A DNA stretch of 64,000 nucleotides from Fusarium oxysporum f. sp. lycopersici 4287 (taxonomy: Eukaryota > Ascomycota > Sordariomycetes > Hypocreales > Nectriaceae), in the NCBI RefSeq assembly GCF_000149955.1, contig NC_030999.1:901136-965135 (forward strand), read 5' to 3'. Positions 12,084-24,278 of the stretch are shown here, piece by piece; the first letter of the stretch is position 1; each line of letters starts with the position of its first letter. The notes below the pieces were generated by a model. It made no database searches, was not told where the DNA came from, and worked only from the letters and a program-made list of their open reading frames with translations. Position numbers and translations under genes: made by a program.

Positions 12084-13208
12084 CTATGGTTTGGGACTGT
12101 GCATCGCCGGGGTTGATCGATACTGTAATTTGGGAGGCTCCATCTCGACATCGATGCCCTCGTCGCTTCCATTATATTTTGACACCATATACATAGGCGC
12201 CATGATCTCCAATTTGTTCTCCAAATCGTTCTGCTCCTCTGTGGATGCTGGTTTGCTTTCCTTCGGGTCAGCGACGTTGTCGCAACATATGACAATGGGT
12301 TGTCCCGTAGGGACCTGAACTATCTCGCCTGTTTCCTTGGCCAATTCGGGCTCTCCAGGCTCGACGCGTTCCTTCTCGGCCTGAGCCATCGAGAGGATCT
12401 TAGTCAGTTTCTTCCGCACCTTTCTGATCTCATTATTGCAGTCGCTGTCGAGAAGGAACTGCAGGGCACCATGCTCACACACCCTCTGCACGAATTTGAG
12501 GCCCTTGTTCAGCTTATCGTATACGTCAGGCAGTTGATCGTCAACGCCGGATGAAGGGAGCCTATCATCGTTGTTCTCATCCTTTGACACATCCTGGTCG
12601 GCCAATCTCTTGAAATGAGCCTTTCGCGCCGCCAACTTGGCATTGTGTATCGCCTGTATAATCTTTGAGGCGTACTTCACAAGATCGTCAAAGGCTTTCT
12701 GTACATAGTCGTCATAGTAGACAGTCATCGTGCTTTGCGTTCGGTAAAATTCGGGAAAATCCTTGTCGGAGTTCATGGATGGTGGCTTGGGCTTCTTGGT
12801 GACTGTATATTTTGCTTTGTCTCGCTGCACCCTGAGAATTGTTTTCTGTTTATGGATGGAGCCGGGGCTTGGAGTATGTACCCGAAATGCCTCTGTCTTG
12901 CCTTGTGTCTCTGCTGTGTTTTCGCCGGCGCCGTCTTCGACGATGTCTTCGTTCGCCGGAGCCTCGGTGTGGATTACTGGAGGGCCATCTCTAGGCTTGA
13001 GTGACTCGGTGGAGCCTCTGTTGCGAAGTGACTTTGTCTCTGCATTCTTGCCCTCTGTTACATCAGCAGCGGCCAGCTCGGCCTGGCGTCGGTCAATTTG
13101 GCCGCTGAGGTCGTCAAGTTTCTGCAGCCAGTTTGGGACATTGTTGACGAGATTCTTAAGCGCATCCATAGCCATGTCACGAAAGTCGGTTTCTCGCGGT
13201 GGAGCCAT
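12084..13208 (-). CDS. Conserved hypothetical protein, charged and helical
   Basis: A single-exon frame of 374 aa with codon use and composition typical of a real protein. Residues 1-60 include a predicted helix (MDALKNLVNNVP). Residues 60-165 are charged and disordered. A helical module follows at about 178-290: YYDDYVQKAFDDLVKYA, then a Lys/Ala-rich helix, then KGLKFVQRVCEHGALQFLL and a basic stretch (RKVRKKLTKIL). The C-terminus is acidic and Pro-containing. There is no signal peptide or membrane segment. I do not recognise a named domain. The helical pairs suggest a coiled-coil or scaffold protein. Confidence 0.8.
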   Translation of the reverse strand: MAPPRETDFRDMAMDALKNLVNNVPNWLQKLDDLSGQIDRRQAELAAADVTEGKNAETKSLRNRGSTESLKPRDGPPVIHTEAPANEDIVEDGAGENTAETQGKTEAFRVHTPSPGSIHKQKTILRVQRDKAKYTVTKKPKPPSMNSDKDFPEFYRTQSTMTVYYDDYVQKAFDDLVKYASKIIQAIHNAKLAARKAHFKRLADQDVSKDENNDDRLPSSGVDDQLPDVYDKLNKGLKFVQRVCEHGALQFLLDSDCNNEIRKVRKKLTKILSMAQAEKERVEPGEPELAKETGEIVQVPTGQPIVICCDNVADPKESKPASTEEQNDLENKLEIMAPMYMVSKYNGSDEGIDVEMEPPKLQYRSTPAMHSPKP

Positions 13209-14894
13209 ATTGAGATGATGATACCCGAAGTCCGATGCGTATGAATTAAAACGAATAGTGAAATGCCCAGGAATTCACCGTTGAACGGGACGTGAAGCTG
13301 AAATGTCGAGGTGAAACAATTACAACGAAGAATATAAAGATTTCAACACCACCAAGAAGATGAGAGGGTGCTTAAGTAATAAAACATGTATTCCTTTGCT
13401 GGGAGCCCAGTCTTTAAATGTCTCACGGGATTCAAGAATCCTTAACCTTGCCAAGCAAGCTCCTGTCTAGTGCAAGACACGCTCGCGAACAGCGCGGCCA
13501 CAACAGCTGATCCTTGTCAAGTCCAAGCCACTAGAGTTGTCTCTTTTCTCTCCCGCTTTACCCCCCGAAAACAGGGAGGCTTGTCGTTGCTTATTCGTGT
13601 TGGTGCTGGGGTCTTTTTGAAGGGTCGTAATTGATATGGGGTCCAATCGGTACATCCGCAGACGCCCCCCAGAACGTCACGCTACTCTTTTTCTACGCGC
13701 GACATGGGCCAGGGGGACACGGAAGTAATCCACTCAACGCTTGTACCTGCACGTATCATTTTGCATTGGCGCTCAATTGTGCATATGCAATGCGCCTCTC
13801 TCGTGCAGCCCGGGTACAGACCTTCGCTTGGCCGCGAAATTGGTCAACATTCCCGACATTCACCGGAACCCAGCTCTTCTGCCGGCTGTCACGATCGGCA
13901 GTCATTCCCAGTACGGTTAATACCAGGCATGGTCAAGTTCTACCACACAGAGGCAATCAAGGAGTCAGCACAGCAGGAAACTCTGCGTATTTGGAGAACA
14001 TGACAAGACCGCATGGATAAAAGGCCAGCGCAATACATCATGCGATAAGCCACGTGTCAAGGCCCGTTTCACATACCAGGTCTTGAATAATCTGGCCTCG
14101 CCGCTGAACCTTGATATTTTATAGCGCGGTCATCAAGCTGCAAGGACTTGAATCCATCTCAAGCGCGTTCCAAGGGGCATGAGTCGTTACTCGGCCTTTC
14201 CCAATCTGCTTCGCAACTCGACGACGCCAGGATGTCATTGATCGACTCTACAATTTACATGCTAACTAGAGACGGCCAATCCTGTCGACTGTAGCAGTAC
14301 ATTGGCAACAGCCTCGGTGACAGTGAAGCCAAGGTGGCTCATCCAGGTATCGCCATGTAGCCAGCGTGCCCTTGGAGGATTTGGGTTTGCCTTCTTACTA
14401 GCTCCGACGCAGTGCTGTTCAACTTTAGTTCGATAGCCTGACAAGACAAACGAATTCGCATTCAGACCTGGCCTGACATGCACTTCAGCTGCAGGATGCT
14501 AACTTGACCCATCTACCAACGCCCGGTCATTCAACATTTGATGCGGGCTGTGCTGCAAGCGCTTCGACTTGCCATAGCCGTGGTACTGGCATCTCGCTAC
14601 GTTACTGCAATGATGGGTTAGCCATTCATGTTCTCTTTCTCGTCGCGCATGATGCCCATCCTCCGACACCCATAGCCCACGGCATATGTAGGAAGCACAG
14701 CAACACGATTCCAATCCACGCACAGGCCTCTCAAACTCATGTTTCGCCTTCCTGTCACTATTTTCCCTTTCCTTGGGTCTCTTTCTGCCTTTGTGCGCTA
14801 TGTCCAGCTCTGCCCCTTACCTCAGTCTGTCCTTCTTATTGCGTGCGGCCCTTCACTCAATGCAAATAGACATAAAGGAAAGGAAAATCATGTT
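13209..14894. other. Intergenic region, no supported gene
   Basis: About 1.7 kb upstream of the 374-aa gene and downstream of the small cysteine-rich gene. A CTAAC branch and TTGCAG acceptor at about 14605 could belong to a 3' intron of the gene starting at 15236. Otherwise I see nothing supportable. Confidence 0.4.
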
Positions 14895-15236
14895 TCAACT
14901 CACCTGGCCAAGGAATTGTAACCTGTGATCATGCTCCTCTCTCATACGATAGATTTGACCAAGTACTTCTTGCATCTCACCACACGTCCGCTCAATGGTG
15001 GCATTTCGGTTGCCCTCCCTCTGCCAGCGCTGAACGTCTCGACACATCTTGTCATACCGGCGCTGCTTATTCTCTGTGTCGTGGCAGATTTTGCACACAT
15101 CTTTCTCGGTCTTGGTTTCGTAGACAAGCTTCAGGCCGCACATTTCGCCTATGCGGTATTCTTTATTGCACTGTTGTCGGAAGTGGCCCCAACGCCAGTA
15201 GCCGCATGCCCAGCGCGTCTGCTCAAAGTAGCACAT
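14895..15236 (-). CDS. Small cysteine-rich hypothetical protein
   Basis: A frame of 113 aa starting MCYFEQTRWACGYWRWGHF. It has Cys at 2, 11, 23, 33, 48, 51, 65 and 85, with a C-x2-C pair (CKICHD) and a charged helical C-terminal half rich in Arg/Glu. This is the layout of tiny fungal orphan proteins with a presumed zinc- or disulphide-stabilised core. The end reads LGQVS, but LGQ is followed directly by a good donor (GTGAGT). Splicing to the acceptor at about 14605 would put TAA right after LGQ, so the product is almost the same either way. There is no signal peptide. Function unknown. Confidence 0.65.
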   Translation of the reverse strand: MCYFEQTRWACGYWRWGHFRQQCNKEYRIGEMCGLKLVYETKTEKDVCKICHDTENKQRRYDKMCRDVQRWQREGNRNATIERTCGEMQEVLGQIYRMREEHDHRLQFLGQVS

Positions 15237-17690
15237 GGCCGAAGGGTCTTTGGGTGGTAATAAGAGTTTCAGTGGCGAGTATTCGAGACGGAAAAGGCAG
15301 TGTAGCTCTAGCTAGTCCGACAGACGATAATCGGGACGGAAACTGAGTTGTAATTAAGATGACAAATTCAGGTAGACGACTGCCGTACTATGCTCAATTC
15401 AAAGACGAACAACATTGAGCGGTCAAGTAAAAAGGCGGATGATCTGTCGACGTTGGAATGGAATGACTTGGGGTTGAAAGGACGACGAAAGCAAGGCATC
15501 GAGGTTGAGAGCCTTGTCCACCAGTTTCGCAGCTCGAGAGCGAATTGCGTCAAACAGTCGGCTCGCTTTCAATTGTTGGTCGCTGGATGAACCACCAAGT
15601 TTAGGAAGGTTAGATCGACCGAAAGCTTCCTAATTGCGTATCCTGCGCCGCTGCGCAAATTAATTCTCTTCTAGTTACACTCCGGGCCCATACTGCGGGC
15701 TCATCTCTGCGTGTTCCACTTCACACATGCTACGCTATGCCCTTGAGAATAGGCTCCTCAAAGAAAGAAATGGTACCACCAGACTAATTCATTTGAGGCC
15801 AATCACTTGTGACTCTTCTGATTCATCGACAGGCACGCAGCAGCTTGTACGTAGGATAAGATCTCCAATCCCTATACCCTAACCCTCAGTGGTAGTGCAT
15901 GTGAGCTACTGCAGGGAACCCATTCTGTGATCAACTTCTGAGCTTCAACACCACACGACCCTGCTGGATCTTAGTTGACAGTTGATGAGTAACTCCGGTG
16001 CTCAATTGTCTATCTGTCGCGCCATACTATTCAAATACACGCGATCAAAAGACATAGGAACATCCCGTCATTTTTTGACCAGAGATCTGTCGCCCGTAAT
16101 GCGCAGGTACACGCGGGGCATCTACACACACCTAAAAGGGTAGGTGGGGTTAGAGTAGAGGGGCACAGTAAGAGCACTGACAAGGGCGCAATTGACGTAT
16201 CATCTTACGGCGCGACCCCGAATCCGGCCTTCAGCTGAAGGATCGGCCGGAAGTCCCGGCGAATAGGAACCACGCGGCGGCGACGGATGGGTCGACCACT
16301 TCCCCGATGAATTATCCTGGCTGTGCAAAGAGATCGAGCGGAGCGCGAGCGCTGAGAGCGGTGACAGCGCTCACATGCATTGATCAATTGGCCGTTGCAT
16401 CCACAATGAATGGAGAAGCAACCCCTAAGGTGTAGTGTGCAGCCCCGGCGTACCATGCTTTCAAGTCGTGTAAGCGGGTGAACTGAGCTCACGAAAGTTG
16501 GTGGGGAATACTAACATGCTACCAAAATTGACTAGAAACAACGAACACGCTTTAGATGAAGAGACAAAAACGGAGATAGGCACTCCCTTGTCCAACAGTA
16601 GGTGGAAGCTCAGGGGGATTAGCGGGCTCAATAGCATCGGCGGTTGGGCATGATACTCCATGCGGAGAACTGTTACGAGTTGACAGCAATCTACAACAGA
16701 GTAATAGAGGTCTTTGTGATTGCTCTAATTCCCCAAAAGGATCCCTTCGTAGCCCTCTGAGCGACAGGCACGGCCCTGTAAGAACTTTGAAAGAAGTACG
16801 ATGAATGGGACTCCCTAGAAACGTCTTTGTTCTAAGGTTTAATCATTGTGGCAGAACCAAAGTCGACGGCTGCAACCTTTCGTGTCACCCATTCACAAAC
16901 GCAACAATGGTAGGAGATTGCCAATGTGAAGGAGGCAGGAGAGCCGATCAGTACTGCGGGCAATTTGGATGATGCGCTGCTCTTGGATATATTGAAAGTG
17001 GACAATTACTGAGGACCGCAAATAGCATGTCCTTCCGTCCATCCACACAGTCATGGTCTTGTGTTGCTGCACGTCGTTTTTACCCTAATCCTTGACTCGA
17101 GATCAACCTTGCTTGTGCTATTCGTTTCCCTTTCCTCGCTTCCTGTCCGTGAGACTCGATTTGGAATTGGCACCCCCTTTTCGGCATTACCGCCTTTTTG
17201 CTCGATCCCTGTTCCTAAATCCCAGTTTCCATGCAACGGCTTTCACCAATGACACATCACCAGACTCTATATTATGACTCTGCCTGGACAACAACGTTGA
17301 ACCTTGATGCTTGTTCGAAACCTCTTGTCTTTTCGACTCGTATAAAATTTCTTGAATCCCCCTTATGCTTGATCACTTCTTCGCAGGAACTTGCATGATA
17401 CGTTGTGGACTTCAGTCTTCATCTCGTACAATCCATCGGTGCAAGATCTTCACGATTCTTGGCTTCACTTTTGGAGTATAAGCGACCCCTTTACATCTTT
17501 TATGACAATATCAGGGAAGTGCTAAGAACACTTAGCATTTCGACACTATCGCACTGCCTCCTGCATCATCTTATGTGAGAATGCTGAGTTATGTTCTGTT
17601 CTGGAGGCTAATCTTTTCCAGCAACACAAAGATACTATGTCGCATTTGATCTTGAGGCGGTTTCCACTTTGCCAAATATCATCTTCTTAG
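15237..17690. other. Gene-poor region with small Cys/Arg-rich frames
   Basis: About 2.4 kb with no large gene. Only the 83-codon frame at 16205-16456 looks coding. From about 17,050 to 17,690 the plus strand is strongly pyrimidine-rich and looks like a promoter/leader for the small frame at 17743. Confidence 0.4.
16205..16456 (-). CDS. Possible small Cys/Arg-rich protein or terminal exon
   Basis: An 83-aa frame from ATG 16456. Cysteines cluster in the first half (GCTLHLRGC, CGC, CERCH) and the second half is very Arg-rich (RPIRRRRVVPIRRDF). A possible acceptor (CTTGAAAG) lies immediately upstream, so this may be the last exon of a spliced gene. No known family. Support is composition only. 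Confidence 0.3.
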   Translation of the reverse strand: MVRRGCTLHLRGCFSIHCGCNGQLINACERCHRSQRSRSARSLCTARIIHRGSGRPIRRRRVVPIRRDFRPILQLKAGFGVAP

Positions 17691-17693
17691 CAT

Positions 17694-17699
17694 TATAAA
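17694..17699 (+). promoter_or_regulatory. TATA-like box
   Basis: TATAAA 44 bp upstream of the ATG at 17743, following a pyrimidine-rich stretch. The position fits a core promoter with a short leader. Confidence 0.35.
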
Positions 17700-17742
17700 C
17701 CTCCCCTACAAGACACACAGGCCGTTGCTTCTGCCGACAACA

Positions 17743-17900
17743 TGGCAAAGGCTTGTGCCCATCAGTTTCGGATGATCAAATCAGACAACACTCTGGTCCA
17801 GTGGATTTGTCAACACTGTCGCTCTGGCCCTCATTGGATGATTTGGGAATGCACATATTGTAAGCTGCATCTATGCCGACCTTGTACGCAGTTTGCTTGA
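17743..17900 (+). pseudogene. Tiny triple-CxxC protein with an apparent 1-bp frameshift
   Basis: ATG 17743 has a good context (CAACATGG) but ends after 10 codons. One base out of frame, an uninterrupted stretch runs to TGA 17898-17900. It carries three evenly spaced CxxC pairs (CQHC, CTYC, CRPC) and a Trp/His-rich core (GPHWMIWECTYC), which looks like a zinc-ribbon microprotein. A single extra base near 17760 would fuse the start MAKAC to HQFRMIK. Alternatives are translation from the internal ATG 17772 (42 aa), or an assembly error. The CxxC layout resembles tiny conserved fungal orphans. Function unknown. Confidence 0.45.
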
Positions 17901-18369
17901 GGGTTTGTTGCAGGCTGCTCGGCCAAGTCAGTGTATAGCTTACGCGCGAACCGGGTGTGCCTTTAGTGTGTTTCTCTCTGCTATTTGGTCATGTCCCGGC
18001 GGTTAGGGGCTGACCTGACGGACACGGTATGAAGGCCAATGCAATCAGATGGACGCCTTGTTCGTTTTCAGGAGGCGCACATTAATATATGTATATAGCG
18101 CAAAGATTCAGCATTCATTCTAGGTACAGTAGCGTGAAATTACCTTGATTAGAAGGGGAATAAAAATAGCAAGTGCCATGTGATTACCCCTTGATCCGTT
18201 CCAAATTCGGTGGGAATAGAAGACACCCTTCATTCTGAGCAATGGCACTCCTTCGTAGTCTATTGAATCATTTCCAAAACGCCATGTCATGATGATGATT
18301 ATGATAAGATGATAATGAGAGTCATCAGGACTGATCTCCAAGTCCCGGCGGGAAATATCTTCGACCCTA
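17901..18369. other. Convergent intergenic region
   Basis: Holds the 3' ends of the small frame (plus) and of the Zn2Cys6 gene (minus). I see nothing else. Confidence 0.4.
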
Positions 18370-21300
18370 TCACTGCCGGTACGATGAGTTCATCTGTAAA
18401 TGGTGAGGCATGGATCGTGGATATCCTTGATCGCCCGTTGAATGAGGCATCTGAAGCGGCGCAGCCATGGAAACAGGCCTTGGAGTATGGCAGCCAGGTG
18501 CACTTGTGCCGATCGAGAAGCTCGAGTTGGTCCGAGGATCATAGCTAAAAAGATCTTTCTGCAGGCCTTCGAGAATATGCATGTCCGTTCGAAGTGCGCT
18601 CGTTGCTGTTGCCGACTGTCGCAAGAACTGGATCGTCTTGTGGAACAGTGTTCGGAGGAGTTCTTCATCCACGTAAGTGCGAAGGATTGGGTTACGGAAT
18701 GCAGCTGATAAGATTAAGAGGTTGCCCCATTGCCTAGAACGTGGTCAGTTTGAGGTGCAGGCAGTTCGTAGGAGGGAGGACATACGCGTGAGCTGTGCCG
18801 AAAACATTGGTGATAATCGGCCTCTTGTCTCCGAGACCATGGAAGGCACGGGTGCTCTCGATAAGCGCCTTGATGCCCTTTTTGGCCAACTCGACAACTT
18901 GAGGATCGATATCGCCATGCGTTCTGGCTTTGGGGTGAATGGCAGGTGCAGTGATATCCTGTCGAAACTCGGAGCTGACGCTGGGAAAGTTGGGGCTTGA
19001 TGCATGGTTCTTGAGGGAGTGCGAGAACTGCAGAATTTGTCTGATAAATGGGCGGTAAGTGATAACCTGAGCTCCCCAGTACTTTGCCCGCAGTCTTGCA
19101 GCCAGAATATCGTCTGCGGGTGGATCATCCTCTCTGAATGCGAAACTAGGAGCGACCCAATGCATGCCCGAGACAGCATCAGAAACAACGCCCACATTTC
19201 GGAACTTATCCTTGCCTGGTTTAGCCGGATCCTCAGGGGCGTAGAACATTCGGTGGATTCTGTTGAGATGAGTTCGCAGATATAGCTGTCCTGGGTAGCT
19301 GTCCAGGATACGCTGGTCGAAACCTTGCAAGAGACTCATGTTGGGGTGCGGCATGTCATCTTCGTACGAGAGCAGCCCCGATGGAGGGAGTTGAAGCTCC
19401 GCAATAAGATCACTTTCTAACTGCAGGCAAGTCCAGAATGTGAGAGCAAGTTGGTTGTACTCGGTTTCCTGAATGAGCTCGCTATTTCGCTTGATTCGTC
19501 TCATTTTGTCCAAGCTCCTGGCATCTTGTTAGTCACTCACCACCTGTGTTTTATTGAAGGCCTTAACACTTACGGTCGCATAATGGCCTGCAGCTTGTGG
19601 CTGGCCATGTAAATGAAAGCAAAACTCTCCATTGGTCTACCCAGCTGGCCAAGATATAACCCAGCAAAGATGTTGGCGTACACATTCTTCATGTTGTTGT
19701 AAGCGCCAGTGTGGTTGCCAAGGATATCCGTAGCATATGCAAAGTACTCTAAGCCAGGAATCACCTCGCAGTTTTTCTTGGGAATGTGACCAGCGCCGGA
19801 AGCACCCACGCCACGGATTGATGGGCAGTTGTCAGGGTTCTCGCCCGCTTCCGCCTTTGGTGAGGGCAGACCTGATGAGTGCGAGTGCGAGTGCGATGAA
19901 TATGCCGGGCCAGAGCATCGATTGGCCCTTGGAGGGATGGCTCCATTGCGAATGACTGGGCTGTCATGAGAAGGAGGCTCTGTAGGATGGACGACATCGG
20001 GCACATTATCGCGGTGAAGACACACTTTACCCAAAGCCAGAACTGTGAGAACCAGGGCAGTATGGATGGATCGACCTGGTCGAGCAGTGCGCGATGACGC
20101 AGGTATTGGTGGCTCGGAGCCATCCGGCTCTGGCGATCGCTTTCTCTTTGAGCCTGCAGCCTGGGACGTCTGCGAGCCTCCTGCTACGACAAAGTTGGAC
20201 TTGGGGGTTTGTGACGTTGCCGGATGAGGATGCAATGCTGGAAGATTATCCAGGAAGTGTCTGACCCAATAGTCCAAAAGCTTGGGCTGAATGATAGGGT
20301 GCATGTTGAGAATGTTTCCCTTGAAACTCTCCACGTATGTCCACACCTTCGGCTCAGAGAAATCGGGGTTGCTTTCGACCGAAACGTCTCCCTTGTATTC
20401 CACCTGATCTGGAGGGCTCAGTCCACCAAGCTGGCCCCAATCATCTGCTGGCGAAGAGGAAACCATATTGGATGAATCGTCCGCCATGTCCAAGTTACCA
20501 TGGTCGGTCGGTTCTCGAACACTTCGCGATGGGTGAGAATCTTCACCTCGGCCATAAAGGATCAGAACGCCTCTGTTCTGTTCTTGACTGATGGGATATT
20601 CGCTGATGTATCGAATACCTTCGCGCTCAACATGGTGTTTGGTAAGCTCACGAATCGAAGGCCATTCCAACAGCAGGCCTGCCAAAGTCGTATGGTTGAT
20701 TGGAATCGCGGGCTCTCCAGGGGGCACGGGTGGGCCAGGTTCAATCTCCATGTCATCCTCGGCCATCATACGTAATGGCATGGGCTCTGAGGACGGATGA
20801 TCGCGATGGGCGTCATTATCGTAAGGCGATGCTGGCGCACTCTTGTACTCGCCCTCCACTGAAGATTCCGTCTTGAGAGATGATGTCGCAATATGCTTGG
20901 GCAAGAGGGATTCCATCTTGATCAATCTCTGATCAAATCGCCCCAGGTGTGTCATGATCGAGTTAAGCGACGTCTGAACAGAGCCGAGGCCTTCTAGAAT
21001 GTCGGCTTGAGCCTTATCCGTCCTGTTTAGCATCCTTAGTTTTTGCTTCCAAGTCAATGAGAATTTTCACGAAACCTACGCCTTGGGCACCGGGTCGCGG
21101 TATTTGCATTCAACTCGCTTTTCCTTGCAAGTTCTGCATGGTTTCATCTCATCGCACTTGGCCTTCAGATGCCGACAGCTGTCGCATGCCTGCCTCCAGT
21201 TAGAACTTGCGCTCTTCCAATTCTCAAGAGGCTTATACCTGAGAAGCTCGATTGTTCTTCTTCTTAGCCGGGCCAGACGACGAATAGACACTATAGAAGC

Positions 21301-21520
21301 GTTCGTGAGGAATTGAAGGATAACCTCCATGTTGCTCATAGGGCGTCTGATGGGGTACGGAAGTAGGCGGTAGGAAGCTGGGCGCACGATAGCCACCCAG
21401 TGTTGGGGGCATAGAAGGCGCGCCTTCATAATTCATCTGTCGCGGTGGATTATCCGGATATGCGCCAGGAGGAGGTGGTGGTGGGAGCGAGGTCGGCGGG
21501 TGATGTGGTGTTGACGACAT
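18370..21520 (-). CDS. Zn2Cys6 transcription factor with Fungal_trans domain
   Basis: Five exons with matching phases: 21520-21239, 21189-21080, 21022-19574, 19517-18786 and 18733-18370. Introns are 49, 57, 56 and 52 nt, all GT-AG. They give 978 aa from ATG 21520. A Pro/Gln/His-rich N-terminus leads into a canonical zinc cluster at residues 96-122 (C-x2-C-x6-C-x5-C-x2-C-x6-C), followed by KYRDPVPK and a dimerisation helix (ADILEGLGSVQ). The middle-homology/Fungal_trans region starts around LLDYWVRHFLDNLPALHP and runs through the fourth exon. The frame is open upstream of ATG 21520 to an acceptor-like CTAG at 21742, so the true N-terminus may lie in a further 5' exon. The cluster plus linker recalls CLR-1-type cellulose-response regulators, but this is unproven. 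Confidence 0.88.
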
Positions 21521-23317
21521 CCCTTCGGACGCATGGCCTCTCGAGTTGGGTCGACATCCATCCTCGGCAGGTCTCCCTTTTATGGGAGGATCTCTTGGAC
21601 CGTAAGGCGGGTATGGGTGATGCGCTGGATGCGCCGGCGACGGAGGTGGGTGTGGGTGCTGCTGCTGAGGGTGCTGCTGCTGTGGTGGGAGTTGAGGCTG
21701 TTGTTGCTGTTGGTGATAGTCTTGGACAGGAGGACAGGGCTCTAGTTCGTGATGACAAACGTTAGACAGGTCAAGGAGGGCAATGCCGAGAAGAGCTTGG
21801 AGGAGGAAGGGAAGAACTATGATGGACAGTACCGGCTGAAAGTGAAAGAGTACTCATTTCGAAATCAGGCTGAGAACTTGTGGAATTTGGAGAGGGGCTG
21901 CGTCATGGCGAACCACCAGGCTGCCTTGTCGGGTTGCACAGCATTTTAAGTCAGTCCCTGCTCTGCATCAAACCCGGAAGACCGGAGGGACGAGATTGAC
22001 CCCTCGCTTGCAGAAATTACGTACATCATGGTTATCAAGGGCATGATCTTGATTTTCCTCTCTGCACCCATGGAATGTAGCATGACCGTGCGCTGTTGGT
22101 TGCTTGTCCGAAATCCAACCTCGCGCACTTCTGCCCCATAAGGCAAGGTGACGTTTCAGGACCCACAAAAGCGTGGGATGTGCCGTTCGTGCCTCGAATG
22201 CCATTTCAGCTCCAAGCTTGGACCCGCGCAACAGGGGTCTTTGATCGTATCTCGCCACACCCTATTTGTGTGGACCGTCTTCTACAATACGGAACCAGGA
22301 TGCTGAACAAGGTTGGCGCACGGGGCTGTTAGCGGCATAGTGTTGCCTCCAGGTCGTCATGTATACAGTGTCATCTCAAGAGTAACGGCCGATCATCCCC
22401 GCTGGTCCCTGACATCTTTCGCTAGCGGGCAATTGCCATTAGCACGCGTCCACCACGATAACAACCATGTAGACGAAACGCACTAGCCGATTTCGATTGA
22501 GCAACATCTCAGACGTTGGTGTAAACCCCACGCGAGATGGACATGAATCTGGCCATCATATCAATTCCACGTTTAGCACAATCTTGGATGCTTTTCCCCT
22601 TCCAAGATCCTCTGACAGAGCGGCTTTTTTTTTAATAAAAAAAACTGTGGCTACCTCCTCCCGGAATCTATCTTACTTTCTTGATGTATTAGACATGGGA
22701 ATCGTCTCATACTGACGTAGCATCCTATCATGATCTTTATAAATTTGTTCGAAAAAGTAGGCCTTGTCGGGAGTCTAGACGAAGATACAAGTGATATTTA
22801 TACCGAAGCAAGTGACTACGAGGTTGGGAGTAATTTCAATAATGAGGTGGGCAAGCCTGTTCTGACTTTTACATTGATCTTATAATCATTCACAGTTGAC
22901 GACACTCGGTGAACGTCAGAAAGAAATCGCCTTTCAAGTCTTATTGGATCTTTTCTGCCGGCAAGTATATCAACAAGTATTATAAGAAACCATCTAACGT
23001 GATTGCAGACGGTACAAAAGAACCAATATTCTCCTGACTCGATACTCCGTCTTCTGGATCTACGCAATCGCTTTGTATGTTTTCTTCAAGTTGGAGATTT
23101 GTTTCGGCGCATATATAATCGCGCGAAATAGCTTCTCGCTCTCCCAAATAAGAACATGTATCTATACTAGTACGTTCATGTAGCTGAATCAATTCGTTGC
23201 CAGGTACTACATGCACTGAGTATTATCAAAAAGTCATCTGCTGAACACAGATACAAGAGACAAGAACGTTCAGCACCAATTGTTCATGAGCCTCTTCTGA
23301 TGCCATCTCGTACACCA
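21521..23317. other. Promoter of the Zn2Cys6 gene and start of accessory DNA
   Basis: The part to about 21,741 is a Gln/His/Pro-coding stretch in frame with the Zn2Cys6 gene (CAG-rich) and probably belongs to it. From about 22 to 23.3 kb I see no supported gene, only short frames and a T9/A8 run at about 22,626. Confidence 0.4.
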
Positions 23318-24197
23318 TTACAACAAGACTTTTGACCGTAGTCGCTTCCAATAGGTTGACTCCTGGCCTGTACCAATGGCAATTCGCGCTTTGAACTTCT
23401 TATTGTTGCTCTTGTCCATCCGCAGCTCAATGTTCTTCAGCAAATTCCATGGGTCCTTGGGCGTCCCGTCGGTTAGAAATTTCTCAGCAACCTCCCTTAT
23501 CGTGCGCTTTTCGTAGGATTCTTTTAGTCTAGGACGGCTTGAGGGCTGCACATATACCATGAGATCTTCATCATGTCTCCACTGATCGAATGTTTCTTTG
23601 ATAGGTAGTTCGTCTGATTTCCATTGAAGAGGCTGCTGATTTTCAGCGATGATTGGAAACTTGCTATCGATCACAGCCTTTTCGCAATCCTCATCGCTGG
23701 TGCAAAAACGGATTTCTATATCGCCTTGGCTTTCATCTGTGTTGGGGTGTGAAGCGACAAGCAGATGAGAATAAAGATTCTTGGCAGTTTGTTCACCATG
23801 GGTGATTGCTTCTTCGCCAGCGCAGAATCTGCTCCAGAGCCTCCTTTTTCCATTCTTTATATTCTTGGGGGGTATTGTAGGGATACGTTGCATTTAAAGG
23901 TTGGCTATCAACTGGGAATTGCTCTCCTTGTTTTCCAGTCTTCGGGCGGCATCTCCACTGGTTCTTTTTTGAATGCGATTTTTTGCAATGGGGGCAAATT
24001 TCTGCATCCTGTGCCTTGCGGGCTCTACTGAAATGATGAGCTTGGCGCACATGCCTGCCTATGTCTGATTCCGATTTCGGTTTCTTATGGTTCCATTCAC
24101 AGATCCCGGGTTGTCTCTCAACAGCTAAATGTGCGTCCTCTGGGCCAGTGACAGTAATTTGGGTCGGGCGCTCATTGGTGATATTTGTTAATAGCAT
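23318..24197 (-). pseudogene. Frameshifted C2H2/JmjC-associated lineage-specific gene, truncated
   Basis: Frame one (ATG 24197 to TGA 23793) has C2H2-like pairs (CEWNHKKPKSESDIGRHVRQAHH and CPHCKKSHSKKNQWRC) and then a helical stretch ending RWRRSNHPW. The similarity then continues in another frame to 23318 (DEDLMVYVQPSSRPRLKESY, then DPWNLL and GQESTYWKRLRSKVLL). I recall this order, zinc motif followed by a pre-JmjC segment with a DPWN motif, from expanded Fusarium-type families. Here there is a frameshift near 23795-23800, a stop at the start of the expected JmjC domain, and no JmjC sequence downstream. It is probably a relic. The family assignment is from memory only. Confidence 0.5.
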
Positions 24198-24230
24198 AGG
24201 TGTAGCTGGGCTAGACCTAGGTTATCAGGG

Positions 24231-24278
24231 TGCTTAGTGAGGAAGTGCTTGAGGAAGTGCTTGAGGAAGTGCTTGAGG
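24231..24278. repeat. 12-bp minisatellite
   Basis: About 3.5 tandem copies of GAGGAAGTGCTT. Confidence 0.75.

Noticed and set aside
12763..13218. Plus-strand 151-codon frame with hydrophobic stretches
   Set aside because: It lies antisense to the well-supported 374-aa gene.
15876..15895. CCCTA/CCCTAACCCT telomere-like motif
   Set aside because: Barely two units in internal unique sequence; no array.
21450..21758. Ser/Thr/Ala-rich minus-strand frame upstream of the Zn2Cys6 gene
   Set aside because: It is the alternate frame of the Gln/His/Pro-rich N-terminal extension, which joins the zinc-cluster exon in frame.
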